Source: an uncultured Oceanospirillaceae bacterium (GTDB lineage Bacteria > Pseudomonadota > Gammaproteobacteria > Pseudomonadales > Balneatricaceae). Taken from it: a stretch of DNA of 64,000 bases. The stretch covers positions 62,001-126,000 of the forward strand of contig CAKZPE010000051.1 in assembly GCA_937138495.1 (NCBI GenBank), given 5' to 3'. Shown piece after piece: positions 56,347 to 64,000 of the stretch. The notes below the pieces were generated by a model. The model saw only the letters and a program-made list of their open reading frames with translations, ran no database searches and was not told the DNA's origin. The translations under genes were made by a program, and so were the position numbers. The first letter of the stretch is position 1, and each line of letters opens with the position of its first letter.

Positions 56347-57306
56347 ATGTTACGAAATAAGCTGGTCATTACACTCACCACTGCGCAGGGATCGCGTCAG
56401 TATACGCTGGGACAAATCACTAAGTATTTGTTGGCAGTGTTCTTGGTTATTTCTGTTTGTAGTTTCTTTGTATCCAATCTGTTGTTGGTAAAGACCACTG
56501 ATCATTTGCTTAATCTGGAAGAAGGGTTTGATACCCTGAGTGTTCGGTATGAAGATACGCTTGGAGCATCGGAGCAGCAAAAAGGTCAGTTGGATCAGTT
56601 GTCCCGTTCTTTGTCTCAGTTACAGATTGAGAAAAAACAGCTGAAAGAAGAAAACCTGCGTATTGGCGAATTGAATGCGGTGCTTGATGCTAGTCTGTAT
56701 GGACTTGAAGGACTGCTGGGATTACCCGCTTCCGGTGAAATGACGCCAGAGCGGGCTGGTGAGCTGAGCATGCTGATCAGCCAGCGCACTTTTTATCTCA
56801 ACAGTATTCCTAACGGCTTGCCCATTCAGGGAATCCGTATCAGTGGTAAATATGGTATGCGAATGCATCCGGTGCTTGATAAGCGCACGATGCACTACGG
56901 TATTGATTTCAAGGCTGATAAAGGTACGCCGATTTATGCGACGGCAGACGGTGCCGTTGAGTTTGCCGGTTATAACAAGCAAAGTGGTTTTGGTAAGCTG
57001 ATAATTTTGCAGCATGGGTTTGGTTTTAAAACCTATTATGCACATCTGAATAATATCAAGATAAAGTCCGGTCAGTTTGTATCTAAAGGTCAGTTGATCG
57101 GGCTGAGTGGGAATACAGGCCGTTCAACCGGGCCGCACCTGCATTATGAAATTCGGCATTTATTCAGGCCAGTCGACCCTGCGCCCTTTGTGGCGTGGGA
57201 TATGAGTAACTTTGATTCACTGTTTTCTACAGTTAAAGGTATCGAATGGGCTTCCTTAAAAAAGATGTACCCGCTAAACCAAACGCTACAAACGGCAAAG
57301 CAATAA
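56347..57306 (+). CDS. M23 family metallopeptidase, membrane anchored (LytM-type)
   Basis: A 319-residue inner-membrane protein. A short cytosolic N-terminus leads to one transmembrane helix (about 27-48), then a coiled coil (about 60-100; QLDQLSRSLSQLQIEKKQLK), then a periplasmic LytM domain (about 150-275). The domain keeps the zinc ligands in HYGIDF (HxxxD) and the HLH motif of GPHLHYEI. Such enzymes cut peptidoglycan cross-bridges and help set cell shape or division. Its last 61 bases overlap the bactofilin gene, a conserved pairing (Csd1/CcmA in Helicobacter). Confidence 0.93.
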   Translation: MLRNKLVITLTTAQGSRQYTLGQITKYLLAVFLVISVCSFFVSNLLLVKTTDHLLNLEEGFDTLSVRYEDTLGASEQQKGQLDQLSRSLSQLQIEKKQLKEENLRIGELNAVLDASLYGLEGLLGLPASGEMTPERAGELSMLISQRTFYLNSIPNGLPIQGIRISGKYGMRMHPVLDKRTMHYGIDFKADKGTPIYATADGAVEFAGYNKQSGFGKLIILQHGFGFKTYYAHLNNIKIKSGQFVSKGQLIGLSGNTGRSTGPHLHYEIRHLFRPVDPAPFVAWDMSNFDSLFSTVKGIEWASLKKMYPLNQTLQTAKQ

Positions 57307-57716
57307 CGATTATTGCTGAAGGTAATAAGTTCAGTGGTGATATGAGCATAGTCGGCAGGATGCACATTGACGGGATGTTTGAAGGCAATATTTCATCACT
57401 GGATAATATATCGATTGGTAAAAACGGCCATATACGCGGTGTGGTAAAAGCAAATCAGATCAGCGTCTGTGGCTTGGTTGAAGGTGAAGTCTGGTGTGAT
57501 GAGCTGGAAATTGACCGTGGTGGTAAAGTCTTTGCTACAGTGACCAGTAAGGTTATGGCAATTCACCCGGAAGGGAATTTTGTCGGTGAGCGGAAGATGA
57601 AAGAGATGAATACGGCTGAGCCTTTACCGCATATGGAGTCTGGCATTGAGGCGATTGATTCTCTGCCGGACAAAGTAACGCTTAACAGCGACGATGAGCA
57701 AGTGTCCAAGGCCTGA
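57246..57716 (+). CDS. Bactofilin (polymer-forming cytoskeletal protein)
   Basis: A 156-residue bactofilin: a short basic N-terminal tail, then a right-handed beta-helix (about 20-115) with alternating hydrophobic/glycine turns (ITIIAEGNKFSGDMSIVGRMHIDG, GNISSLDNISIGKNGHIRGVVKA). A flexible acidic C-terminus follows. Bactofilins polymerise on the membrane and place peptidoglycan enzymes. The start at 57246 lies inside the M23 gene (61-base overlap), with no classical ribosome binding site but consistent with translational coupling. Confidence 0.92.
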   Translation: MGFLKKDVPAKPNATNGKAITIIAEGNKFSGDMSIVGRMHIDGMFEGNISSLDNISIGKNGHIRGVVKANQISVCGLVEGEVWCDELEIDRGGKVFATVTSKVMAIHPEGNFVGERKMKEMNTAEPLPHMESGIEAIDSLPDKVTLNSDDEQVSKA

Positions 57717-57745
57717 ACAACTGAACTGATATAACAGGATTTAGC

Positions 57746-58522
57746 ATGTGTGAACTGCTTGGCATGAGTGCGAATGTGCCGACGGATATTTGTTTTAGCT
57801 TTACCGGGCTGATGCAGCGTGGTGGCGAAACCGGCCCTCACCGTGATGGCTGGGGAATTGCGTTTTATGAAGGTAAAGGGCTGCGGGATTTTCATGACCC
57901 GGAGCCAAGCTGTGATTCTGAAATTGCTCAGCTGATCAAAAATCATCCCATAAAAAGTAAAACGGTCATCAGTCATATCCGACAGGCAAATGTCGGTGAG
58001 ATTTGTCTGGAGAATACCCATCCCTTTACCCGTGAGTTATGGGGCTATACCTGGACATTTGCCCATAACGGCCAGTTGGATGCTAAGTTGTTTGATTTGC
58101 CTGTGACGTTTTATAAGCCGGTAGGCACAACCGACAGTGAATATGCATTTTGCTGGCTGCTCGGAGAGGTGCGCAGGACGTTTCCTGAACGGCCGGATGA
58201 CTTTACTGAAGTCAGTGCACTGATTGCCCGTTGTGCAGATCAGCTTCGTGAGCTGGGTGTGTTTAACATGTTACTAACAGAGTCTGAGTATCTGTTTGCA
58301 TATTGCACCACTAAGCTTGCCTGGATTACCCGGCGGGCACCGTTTGGTAAAGCCAGCCTGACAGATGCTGAGCTGACGGTTAATTTTCGCGAAGAAACCA
58401 ATACCACAGATGTGGTGACGGTAATTGCCACAGAACCACTGACAGATAATGAAGACTGGACGGCGTTAACTGTGGGCGAAATGATTACCTTTATGGATGG
58501 TGAGCCGATTCGGCTTTCCTGA
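57746..58522 (+). CDS. Class II glutamine amidotransferase (YafJ-like)
   Basis: A 258-residue N-terminal-nucleophile amidotransferase with Cys2 as catalytic residue (MCELLGMSANVPTDI) and the glutaminase contacts HRDGWGIAFYEG, SHIRQANVG and FAHNGQLDAK. YafJ proteins resemble the glutaminase half of GlmS/PurF without a synthetase half; the physiological substrate is unclear. The gene lies 29 bases after bactofilin but no link is known. Confidence 0.93.
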   Translation: MCELLGMSANVPTDICFSFTGLMQRGGETGPHRDGWGIAFYEGKGLRDFHDPEPSCDSEIAQLIKNHPIKSKTVISHIRQANVGEICLENTHPFTRELWGYTWTFAHNGQLDAKLFDLPVTFYKPVGTTDSEYAFCWLLGEVRRTFPERPDDFTEVSALIARCADQLRELGVFNMLLTESEYLFAYCTTKLAWITRRAPFGKASLTDAELTVNFREETNTTDVVTVIATEPLTDNEDWTALTVGEMITFMDGEPIRLS

Positions 58523-58543
58523 ATAAATACTGTTTTTTTTAAT

Positions 58544-58586
58544 GATGCGCTGATGGAGTTTTTTCCTTCAGCGCATCTTTGTTTTT
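58544..58586 (+). terminator. Terminator between yafJ-like gene and hrpA
   Basis: GATGCGCTGA and TCAGCGCATC (perfect 10 bp, inner GGA/TCC extends it) are followed by TTTGTTTTT. Confidence 0.88.
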
Positions 58587-58612
58587 AGCCTTTTCCGGAT
58601 AGAGCCGCTAAC

Positions 58613-61600
58613 GTGAGTCGTCAGTTCCAATCTTTATATCAACGCCTTGATGAATGCCTGATCAGTGACCGGTTCAGACTGCGTCAGAAGCTGGGGAATT
58701 TAAGCCGTCGTGCAGAACAGGGGAAGCCGTTTGATAAGCTGCTGATAGAAACTGAAGCATTAATTGCTGAATCCGAAACGGCAGTAACAGCACGTGCTTA
58801 TGACGGTGAAACAATAACCTTTCCTGATTTGCCTGTTTCTTCCCGCCGGGATGAGATTGCTGATGTGATCAGGAACAATCAGGTCGTTGTAATCGCCGGT
58901 GAGACGGGATCAGGAAAAACAACTCAGCTTCCGAAAATTTGCTTGCAGCTTGGTTTGGGCACTAAAGGTCTGATAGGCCACACTCAGCCGCGCCGCCTGG
59001 CGGCGCGTACAGTAGCGAACCGTATAGCTGAAGAACTTGGGTCTTCTCTGGGGAGTACTGTTGGTTATCAGGTGCGGTTTACCGAGCAGGTGGCTGAGAA
59101 TACGCAAATAAAACTGATGACTGACGGTATCTTGCTGGCTGAGACTCAGCGGGACCGGTATCTGGAAAAATATCAGGTTCTGATTATTGATGAGGCCCAT
59201 GAGCGCAGCCTCAATATTGATTTTTTGCTGGGGTATCTGAGACAAATCCTCACTAAACGCCCCGATCTTAAAGTAATCATTACCTCGGCGACGATCGATC
59301 TGGAACGTTTTTCAAAGCATTTTAACGATGCGCCGGTGATAGAAGTGTCCGGTCGGACTTATCCGGTAGATGTATTGTACCGGCCGGTGGAAGACATGCC
59401 TGAGTCCGGTGAACGGTCAATTCCGGAAGCGATTGTTCAGGCGACTCAGGAGCTTCAGGTGCTGGAGCGTCAGCAGCAAAAGGGGATTCAGGGAGACATT
59501 CTTGTCTTCCTCAGCGGCGAGCGTGAAATACGGGAAGCGGCTGAACATTTAAGAAAAGCAGTTACTGCGCAGCGTCTGAAGCATATTGAGGTGATGCCTT
59601 TATATGCCCGATTGAGTGTGGCGGAGCAGAATAAAATCTTTCATGGTGGGCGGGGAGCTGGTCGACGCATAGTATTGGCGACGAACGTAGCAGAAACCTC
59701 GTTGACGGTGCCGGGTATTCGGTATGTTATCGATCCCGGACTGGCCAGAATCAGCCGTTACAGTTACCGATCAAAGGTTCAGCGTTTACCCATTGAACCG
59801 GTATCACAGGCCAGTGCGAATCAGCGTAAGGGGCGTTGCGGTCGGGTGGCCGAAGGTATTTGTATCCGGCTGTATTCTGAAGAAGATTTCAACAGTCGGC
59901 CGGAATTTACGGATGCTGAGATTCGCCGAACGAATCTGGCGGCGGTCATCCTTCAAATGCTGACGTTACGTTTGGGCAGTATTGAGGCTTTTCCGTTTAT
60001 TGATCCACCAGATTCCCGTTATATCAACGATGGTTTCAAATTGTTGCAGGAGCTTGGGGCTGTTGATGATAAGCGAAAGATTACGTCTTTGGGGTGGCAG
60101 GTCAGTAAGTTACCGATCGACCCCCGGATTGCCCGAATGGTTGTTGCGGCCGTAAAAGAAGGGTGTCTGAGGGAGATGCTGATCATTGCCAGTGCCCTGA
60201 CGATTCAGGACCCCCGGGAACGGCCTTTTGATAAACAGCAGGCGGCTGATGAAAAACACCGTCAATATGCTGATAAAGATTCCGACTTCGTTACTTTGGT
60301 AAATCTCTGGGCGTTATTTGAAGAACAGCGCCAGGAACTGAGTCAGAATCAGTTACGTAAGTACTGCCAAAAACATTTTCTCTCATACAACCGGATGCGT
60401 GAATGGCGTGATGTGCACCGTCAGCTGCATCTGATCTGTAAGTCTCTTGAGTATAAAGAAGCGGGTGCTGATGCTGGTTATGACCGTCTGCACCGGGCAC
60501 TGTTATCCGGCTTGCTGGGAAATATCGGCTTTAAGCAGGAAAACAAAGAATATCTGGGGGCCAGAAACCGGCGGTTTTATGTGTTTCCTGGATCCGGTCT
60601 GTATAAGTCAGCTCCTAAGTGGATCATGGCGGCAGAAGTGGTTGAAACCAGTAAGTTATATGCCCGTATGGTAGCGAAGATTGATCCTCTGTGGGCTGAG
60701 CCTTTGGCGAGTCATCTGGTGAAGCGAAATTATTTTGAGCCTCACTGGGAGAAAAAGCGCGCACAGGTGATCGCTCAGGAACAGGTGAGCTTATATGGGC
60801 TTATTATCGTTCCGAAGCGAAACGTTGATTTTGGCAAGGTGGATCCTCTGGTCAGCCATGACATCTTTATCCGTTCTGCGCTGGTAGAGGGGCAGTTTCA
60901 CACGAAAGGTAAGTTCTTTGCTCATAACCGGCACCTGCTGACCAGTGTGGAAGGGCTGGAGGCTAAGTCCCGGCGAAAAGACTTGCTGGTAGATGAAGAT
61001 ACGCTGTGCGATTTCTATACCGCCAGAATGGCGAAGCATAAAGGTGATCATGTCGTTAACGGTGCCGGTTTCGAGAAATGGCGTAAAACCGTTGAAAGTA
61101 CCGATGAGAAAGTCCTGTTTCTGACAGAAGCGGATATCTTGCAGCGTAGCACTGATCATGTGAGTGCCCACCAGTATCCTGAAGTGCTTAAGGTATCCGG
61201 TGCGCCTCTGAAGCTGAGTTATCATTTTGAGCCGGGCTCAGCTGACGATGGTGTGTCGGTGAATGTGCCTCTGGTGTTGCTGAATCAGATTCCTTTGCAG
61301 CGTCTGGAATGGCTGGTGCCTGGCATGCTGAAAGAAAAGTGTGTGGCTTTGCTGAAAGGTTTGCCTAAGCAGATACGGAAAAACTATGTGCCAATTCCGG
61401 ACTATGTCGATGCGTTCATTCAGTCAGCCAGTTTTGGTGACGGGAAGTTGGAAGAGGCCCTGGCACATCAGATGTTGCGTATGACAGGGGTACGGCTTGA
61501 TCCTCAGTTACTTGAAGCGGTTGATCTTGAGGCGCATCACAAAGTTAATATTAAGTTGCTGGGAGATCATGGCAAGCTGATTGCTCAGAGCCGTGACTGG

Positions 61601-62542
61601 CAAACACTGAGTGAACAGTATGGTGAGCAGGCCGAAGCAGCGCTTACCAGTGAGGCGGATGAAACCTGGGGGCGTAAAGGGATTACCCGCTGGGACTTCG
61701 GAGATTTACCGGAGTCTGTAACCCTTAAGCAGGCAGGCGGTATAGAGGTCGAGCTGTACCCCGCACTGATTGATCGTAAAGACTCGGTTGAGCTCGCTGT
61801 GGTTGAAGATAAACAGGAAGCTCTGGTGCTGACCCGTAAAGGGATTGTCAGGCTTGCATGGCTGAATTTATCTTCGTATATCCGACAGGTAAAAGCGAAA
61901 CTGGCAAAGTTTGAAGAATCAGCCCTGTTATTTGCTAAGATTCAGCGTAAAGAGGCGCTGAAAGAAGACCTTCTGCTTTTGGCTACCGAGGCGTGTTGTT
62001 TTGCTGAGGGAGAAATGCCACGTACTGAAAGTGCTTTTCTGAAGCATCTGGCTAATGCTGAGACTGATTTTGTAACAACTGCTCAGCGGGTCGCGGAAGC
62101 CATCAATGTTATGCATCATCATTATCATCGCATAAATAAACAGCTAAACGGTAAAATGGACCTGCGGGTTGTGGGTATACTGAATGATATAAAGCTGCAG
62201 CTGGCTGAACTGATGCATGCCGGTTATCTGAGTTCGGTTGGATGGCAACAGCTGCAAGAGTATCCACGTTATCTGAAGGCGATTGAGCTGCGTCTGGAGA
62301 AATACATGCGTGAGTTGCCCCGTCAGAGAATGCTCAGTGATCAGTTGGTGGCATATATGCAAGGTATTCAAAAGCGTGATAAAGATTATCAGCAGCAAAG
62401 GCGCAGCACGTCTGAGTTAATAAGCTTTCGCTGGCTGCTTGAAGAGTACCGTGTATCTTTGTTTGCGCAGCAACTGGGAACAAAGCAACCGGTATCCGAA
62501 AAACGCATTAAACAAGCGTGGCAAGCGCTCTCTGAATTATAG
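58613..62542 (+). CDS. hrpA: ATP-dependent RNA helicase HrpA
   Basis: A 1309-residue DEAH-box RNA helicase, matching E. coli HrpA (1300 residues) all along. Motif I is AGETGSGKTTQLPK, then TQPRRLAA, DGILLAE, motif II IIDEAHERSLNIDF, motif III SATID, then VLATNVAETSLTVPGI and QRKGRCGRVAEG. The HA2/OB and long C-terminal HrpA domain follow. HrpA rescues stalled ribosomes or processes mRNA in E. coli. The start is GTG 58613, the first codon in frame that gives the conserved N-terminus (SRQFQSLYQRLDECL). Confidence 0.96.
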   Translation: MSRQFQSLYQRLDECLISDRFRLRQKLGNLSRRAEQGKPFDKLLIETEALIAESETAVTARAYDGETITFPDLPVSSRRDEIADVIRNNQVVVIAGETGSGKTTQLPKICLQLGLGTKGLIGHTQPRRLAARTVANRIAEELGSSLGSTVGYQVRFTEQVAENTQIKLMTDGILLAETQRDRYLEKYQVLIIDEAHERSLNIDFLLGYLRQILTKRPDLKVIITSATIDLERFSKHFNDAPVIEVSGRTYPVDVLYRPVEDMPESGERSIPEAIVQATQELQVLERQQQKGIQGDILVFLSGEREIREAAEHLRKAVTAQRLKHIEVMPLYARLSVAEQNKIFHGGRGAGRRIVLATNVAETSLTVPGIRYVIDPGLARISRYSYRSKVQRLPIEPVSQASANQRKGRCGRVAEGICIRLYSEEDFNSRPEFTDAEIRRTNLAAVILQMLTLRLGSIEAFPFIDPPDSRYINDGFKLLQELGAVDDKRKITSLGWQVSKLPIDPRIARMVVAAVKEGCLREMLIIASALTIQDPRERPFDKQQAADEKHRQYADKDSDFVTLVNLWALFEEQRQELSQNQLRKYCQKHFLSYNRMREWRDVHRQLHLICKSLEYKEAGADAGYDRLHRALLSGLLGNIGFKQENKEYLGARNRRFYVFPGSGLYKSAPKWIMAAEVVETSKLYARMVAKIDPLWAEPLASHLVKRNYFEPHWEKKRAQVIAQEQVSLYGLIIVPKRNVDFGKVDPLVSHDIFIRSALVEGQFHTKGKFFAHNRHLLTSVEGLEAKSRRKDLLVDEDTLCDFYTARMAKHKGDHVVNGAGFEKWRKTVESTDEKVLFLTEADILQRSTDHVSAHQYPEVLKVSGAPLKLSYHFEPGSADDGVSVNVPLVLLNQIPLQRLEWLVPGMLKEKCVALLKGLPKQIRKNYVPIPDYVDAFIQSASFGDGKLEEALAHQMLRMTGVRLDPQLLEAVDLEAHHKVNIKLLGDHGKLIAQSRDWQTLSEQYGEQAEAALTSEADETWGRKGITRWDFGDLPESVTLKQAGGIEVELYPALIDRKDSVELAVVEDKQEALVLTRKGIVRLAWLNLSSYIRQVKAKLAKFEESALLFAKIQRKEALKEDLLLLATEACCFAEGEMPRTESAFLKHLANAETDFVTTAQRVAEAINVMHHHYHRINKQLNGKMDLRVVGILNDIKLQLAELMHAGYLSSVGWQQLQEYPRYLKAIELRLEKYMRELPRQRMLSDQLVAYMQGIQKRDKDYQQQRRSTSELISFRWLLEEYRVSLFAQQLGTKQPVSEKRIKQAWQALSEL

Positions 62543-62992
62543 TTTTGAGTGTTTTTTGTACAGTTGGCTTTTAGAGGCTAAATCCATGACAAATAAAGGG
62601 CGAAATAGTTGCAGAAGCCAGTTGTGTATGCTGTAATGCGTCCAATTTATTAGACTAGACATTCATTTTAGGTTCATTTTTAGATTTTTAGCTTTCGGGT
62701 ATTAAGAAAGCTAATGAAAACCCGGGATATAAAAGTGACCGTATATTAATAACTTTTAAATCCTGAAAATAACTAAGGATGACTGATGAAAGTCACCAAT
62801 ATATGAAAGAAATTTCTTTCATATGTTTGAAATAATTTTGTTTTATAGTATTTTTTAGTGAGCGATGCGTTCGGAATATCTGTGATGTGGACATTCCAAG
62901 CACATTAAAGCTAAAAAAATTAAAGTTAACCGCTTTGGTTAACAAGAAAAGTTTAACTACTAGTACGTTAAATATTAAAGGGGAAATTGTTG
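62543..62992 (+). promoter_or_regulatory. Long AT-rich region upstream of the porin
   Basis: A 450-base non-coding stretch. It contains three inverted repeats: TTAGCTTTC/GAAAGCTAA (62688-62714), a perfect 24-base palindrome at 62801-62824 (listed separately) and GTTAACC/GGTTAAC (62925-62943). TTGAAA (62828-62833) and TATTTT, 16 bases apart, may be a promoter just after the palindrome. A leader of about 140 bases would precede the porin. No gene is seen. Confidence 0.55.
62801..62824. promoter_or_regulatory. Perfect 24-bp palindrome upstream of the porin promoter
   Basis: Arms ATATGAAAGAAA and TTTCTTTCATAT meet with no spacer. It lies immediately before a candidate -35 box (TTGAAA), fitting a dimeric regulator operator. 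The regulator is unknown. Confidence 0.65.
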
Positions 62993-64000
62993 ATGAAAAA
63001 GTCAATCATCGCTCTGGCTGTTGCTGGCGCTCTGACTGCTCCACTGGCTCAAGCTGACGCTACTCTGTACGGTGTTGCTCAGTTCCGTCTGATCGATCAG
63101 GACGAGAAAAGCCTGAACGCTCAAATGGCTAAAACTCGTCTGGGTGTTAAAGGCACTGTAGACAACGACATCGAAGGCCTGACAACTGGTTTCCAGTTTG
63201 AGTGGGAATTCACTGGCGCTAACGGCGACGACGCTGGTATCAGCGAAGTTCGTAAGTCTCTGGTTTACATGAAAGGTGACTTCGGTCAGGTAACTTTCGG
63301 TAAGCAAAACAACCCTGCTGCAGCATTCAAAAAAGCTGACATCATGGGTCGTCACTCTGCTCAGTACGCGATCATCGGTGACCGTATCTCTAATGCAATC
63401 ACCTATGCTTCTCCAGACCTGAGCGGTCTGCAGCTGCACGCAGGTTTCACTGCTGACGGTGCTGACGAAGATGCTAAAGCAGCCTCTGCTTCTGATCCGT
63501 CTACTACTCAAACTATTGGTGGTGTAGGTGTTGTTACAACTACTCCAGCAACTACTGGTAGCGAAGATGCAGATGCTTACATCCTGGGTGCTACCTACGG
63601 TATCGCAGGTCTGGATCTGGCTCTGACTTACCAGGCTTCTAACAACAAGGCTGATAACACAGATACTGATACTACCAGCTTCGGTGTTGGTTACACTATG
63701 GGTGATCTGTACCTGGCTGCTTCTTACTCTGACGAGTCTGCTGATGCAGCTAACTCTGATCGCGACGTTACTCAGCTGGCTGCTTCTTACGGTATTGGCA
63801 AGACTACTATCTATGCTCAGTACGAAATTCTGGATAAAGAAAGCCAGGATGACAAGAACCGTAAAACTGGTCTGGGTGTAAGCTACGCTCTGGGTTCTTC
63901 TGCTTCTGTAGCTCTGGAAACTTTCCAGTTCAACGACGATGCTGAAGACCAGGAAGGCAGCGCTGACGCTACTATCCTGCAGTACACTCTGAGCTTCTAA
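62993..64000 (+). CDS. General outer-membrane porin (Gram-negative porin family)
   Basis: A 335-residue precursor. The signal peptide is KKSIIALAVAGALTAPLAQA, cleaved before DATLYGVAQFRL. The rest is a 16-strand-type barrel with alternating residues and ends with phenylalanine (QYTLSF), required for outer-membrane assembly. Loop FGKQNNPAAAFKKADIMG resembles the L3/eyelet region. Acidic residues (EDQEGSADA, DSDRDV-like stretches) are frequent, as in marine porins. Strong codon bias marks a highly expressed gene. AGGGG precedes ATG 62993; two upstream TTG codons in frame are rejected. The stop codon is the last triplet of the window. Confidence 0.93.
   Translation: MKKSIIALAVAGALTAPLAQADATLYGVAQFRLIDQDEKSLNAQMAKTRLGVKGTVDNDIEGLTTGFQFEWEFTGANGDDAGISEVRKSLVYMKGDFGQVTFGKQNNPAAAFKKADIMGRHSAQYAIIGDRISNAITYASPDLSGLQLHAGFTADGADEDAKAASASDPSTTQTIGGVGVVTTTPATTGSEDADAYILGATYGIAGLDLALTYQASNNKADNTDTDTTSFGVGYTMGDLYLAASYSDESADAANSDRDVTQLAASYGIGKTTIYAQYEILDKESQDDKNRKTGLGVSYALGSSASVALETFQFNDDAEDQEGSADATILQYTLSF

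Overview
The window reads as chromosomal DNA of a marine gammaproteobacterium, most likely Oceanospirillales/Oceanospirillaceae (Amphritea, Neptunomonas or Marinobacterium type). This is inferred from moderate GC content, gammaproteobacterial housekeeping genes (hrpA, ppnN, radD, mscS, lipA, yafJ-like, DUF2058 and DUF938 genes), a Pseudomonas-like lrp-dadA-RidA-dadX cluster and a general porin. I see no rRNA, tRNA, CRISPR array, insertion sequence or prophage.

Positions 1-31 kb are dominated by amino-acid uptake and deamination. After a partial molybdopterin oxidoreductase come a XRE-cupin regulator, an omega-amino-acid transaminase and a TauE/SafE exporter. Next is a D-amino-acid block: dsdA, lrp, dadA, a RidA-family gene and dadX. 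A glycine/serine block follows: lipA, gcvT and a glycine/alanine:cation symporter on the minus strand, then a XRE-cupin regulator, then sdaA-glyA-gcvH-gcvP on the plus strand. Copies of a palindrome close to GTTTCCTATAAGAAAC lie in front of both arms, so one regulator probably controls both. Then come a leucine-type dehydrogenase and a fused indolepyruvate ferredoxin oxidoreductase for branched-chain and aromatic amino acids. The block ends with aspA and a dicarboxylate/amino-acid symporter. These two lie behind a textbook sigma-54 promoter, with palindromic enhancer sites next to a two-component system whose kinase carries a periplasmic amino-acid-binding domain.

Positions 34-47 kb are mixed housekeeping and accessory genes: a DUF938 methyltransferase, two cold-shock proteins with long leaders, a flavodoxin-cytochrome b561-YceI operon with a divergent LysR gene, ppiC, two small uncharacterised genes, a MarR-GNAT fusion in an operon with azlCD, a peroxiredoxin, a SMI1/KNR4 protein, radD and mscS.

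Positions 47-52 kb hold the most unusual signalling group. Two adjacent paralogous genes each encode a degenerate receiver fused to an intact receiver. Convergent to them is an SLC5-STAC membrane protein that resembles the sensor half of CbrA but ends in a coiled coil instead of a histidine kinase. An orphan yidD follows.

Positions 52-64 kb carry a PIN-PhoH ATPase, ppnN, an AIM24-family protein, an M23 peptidase whose 3' end overlaps a bactofilin gene (a likely cell-shape module), a YafJ-type amidotransferase, hrpA and a highly codon-biased porin ending on the last base of the window. The porin has a long AT-rich upstream region containing a perfect 24-bp palindrome.
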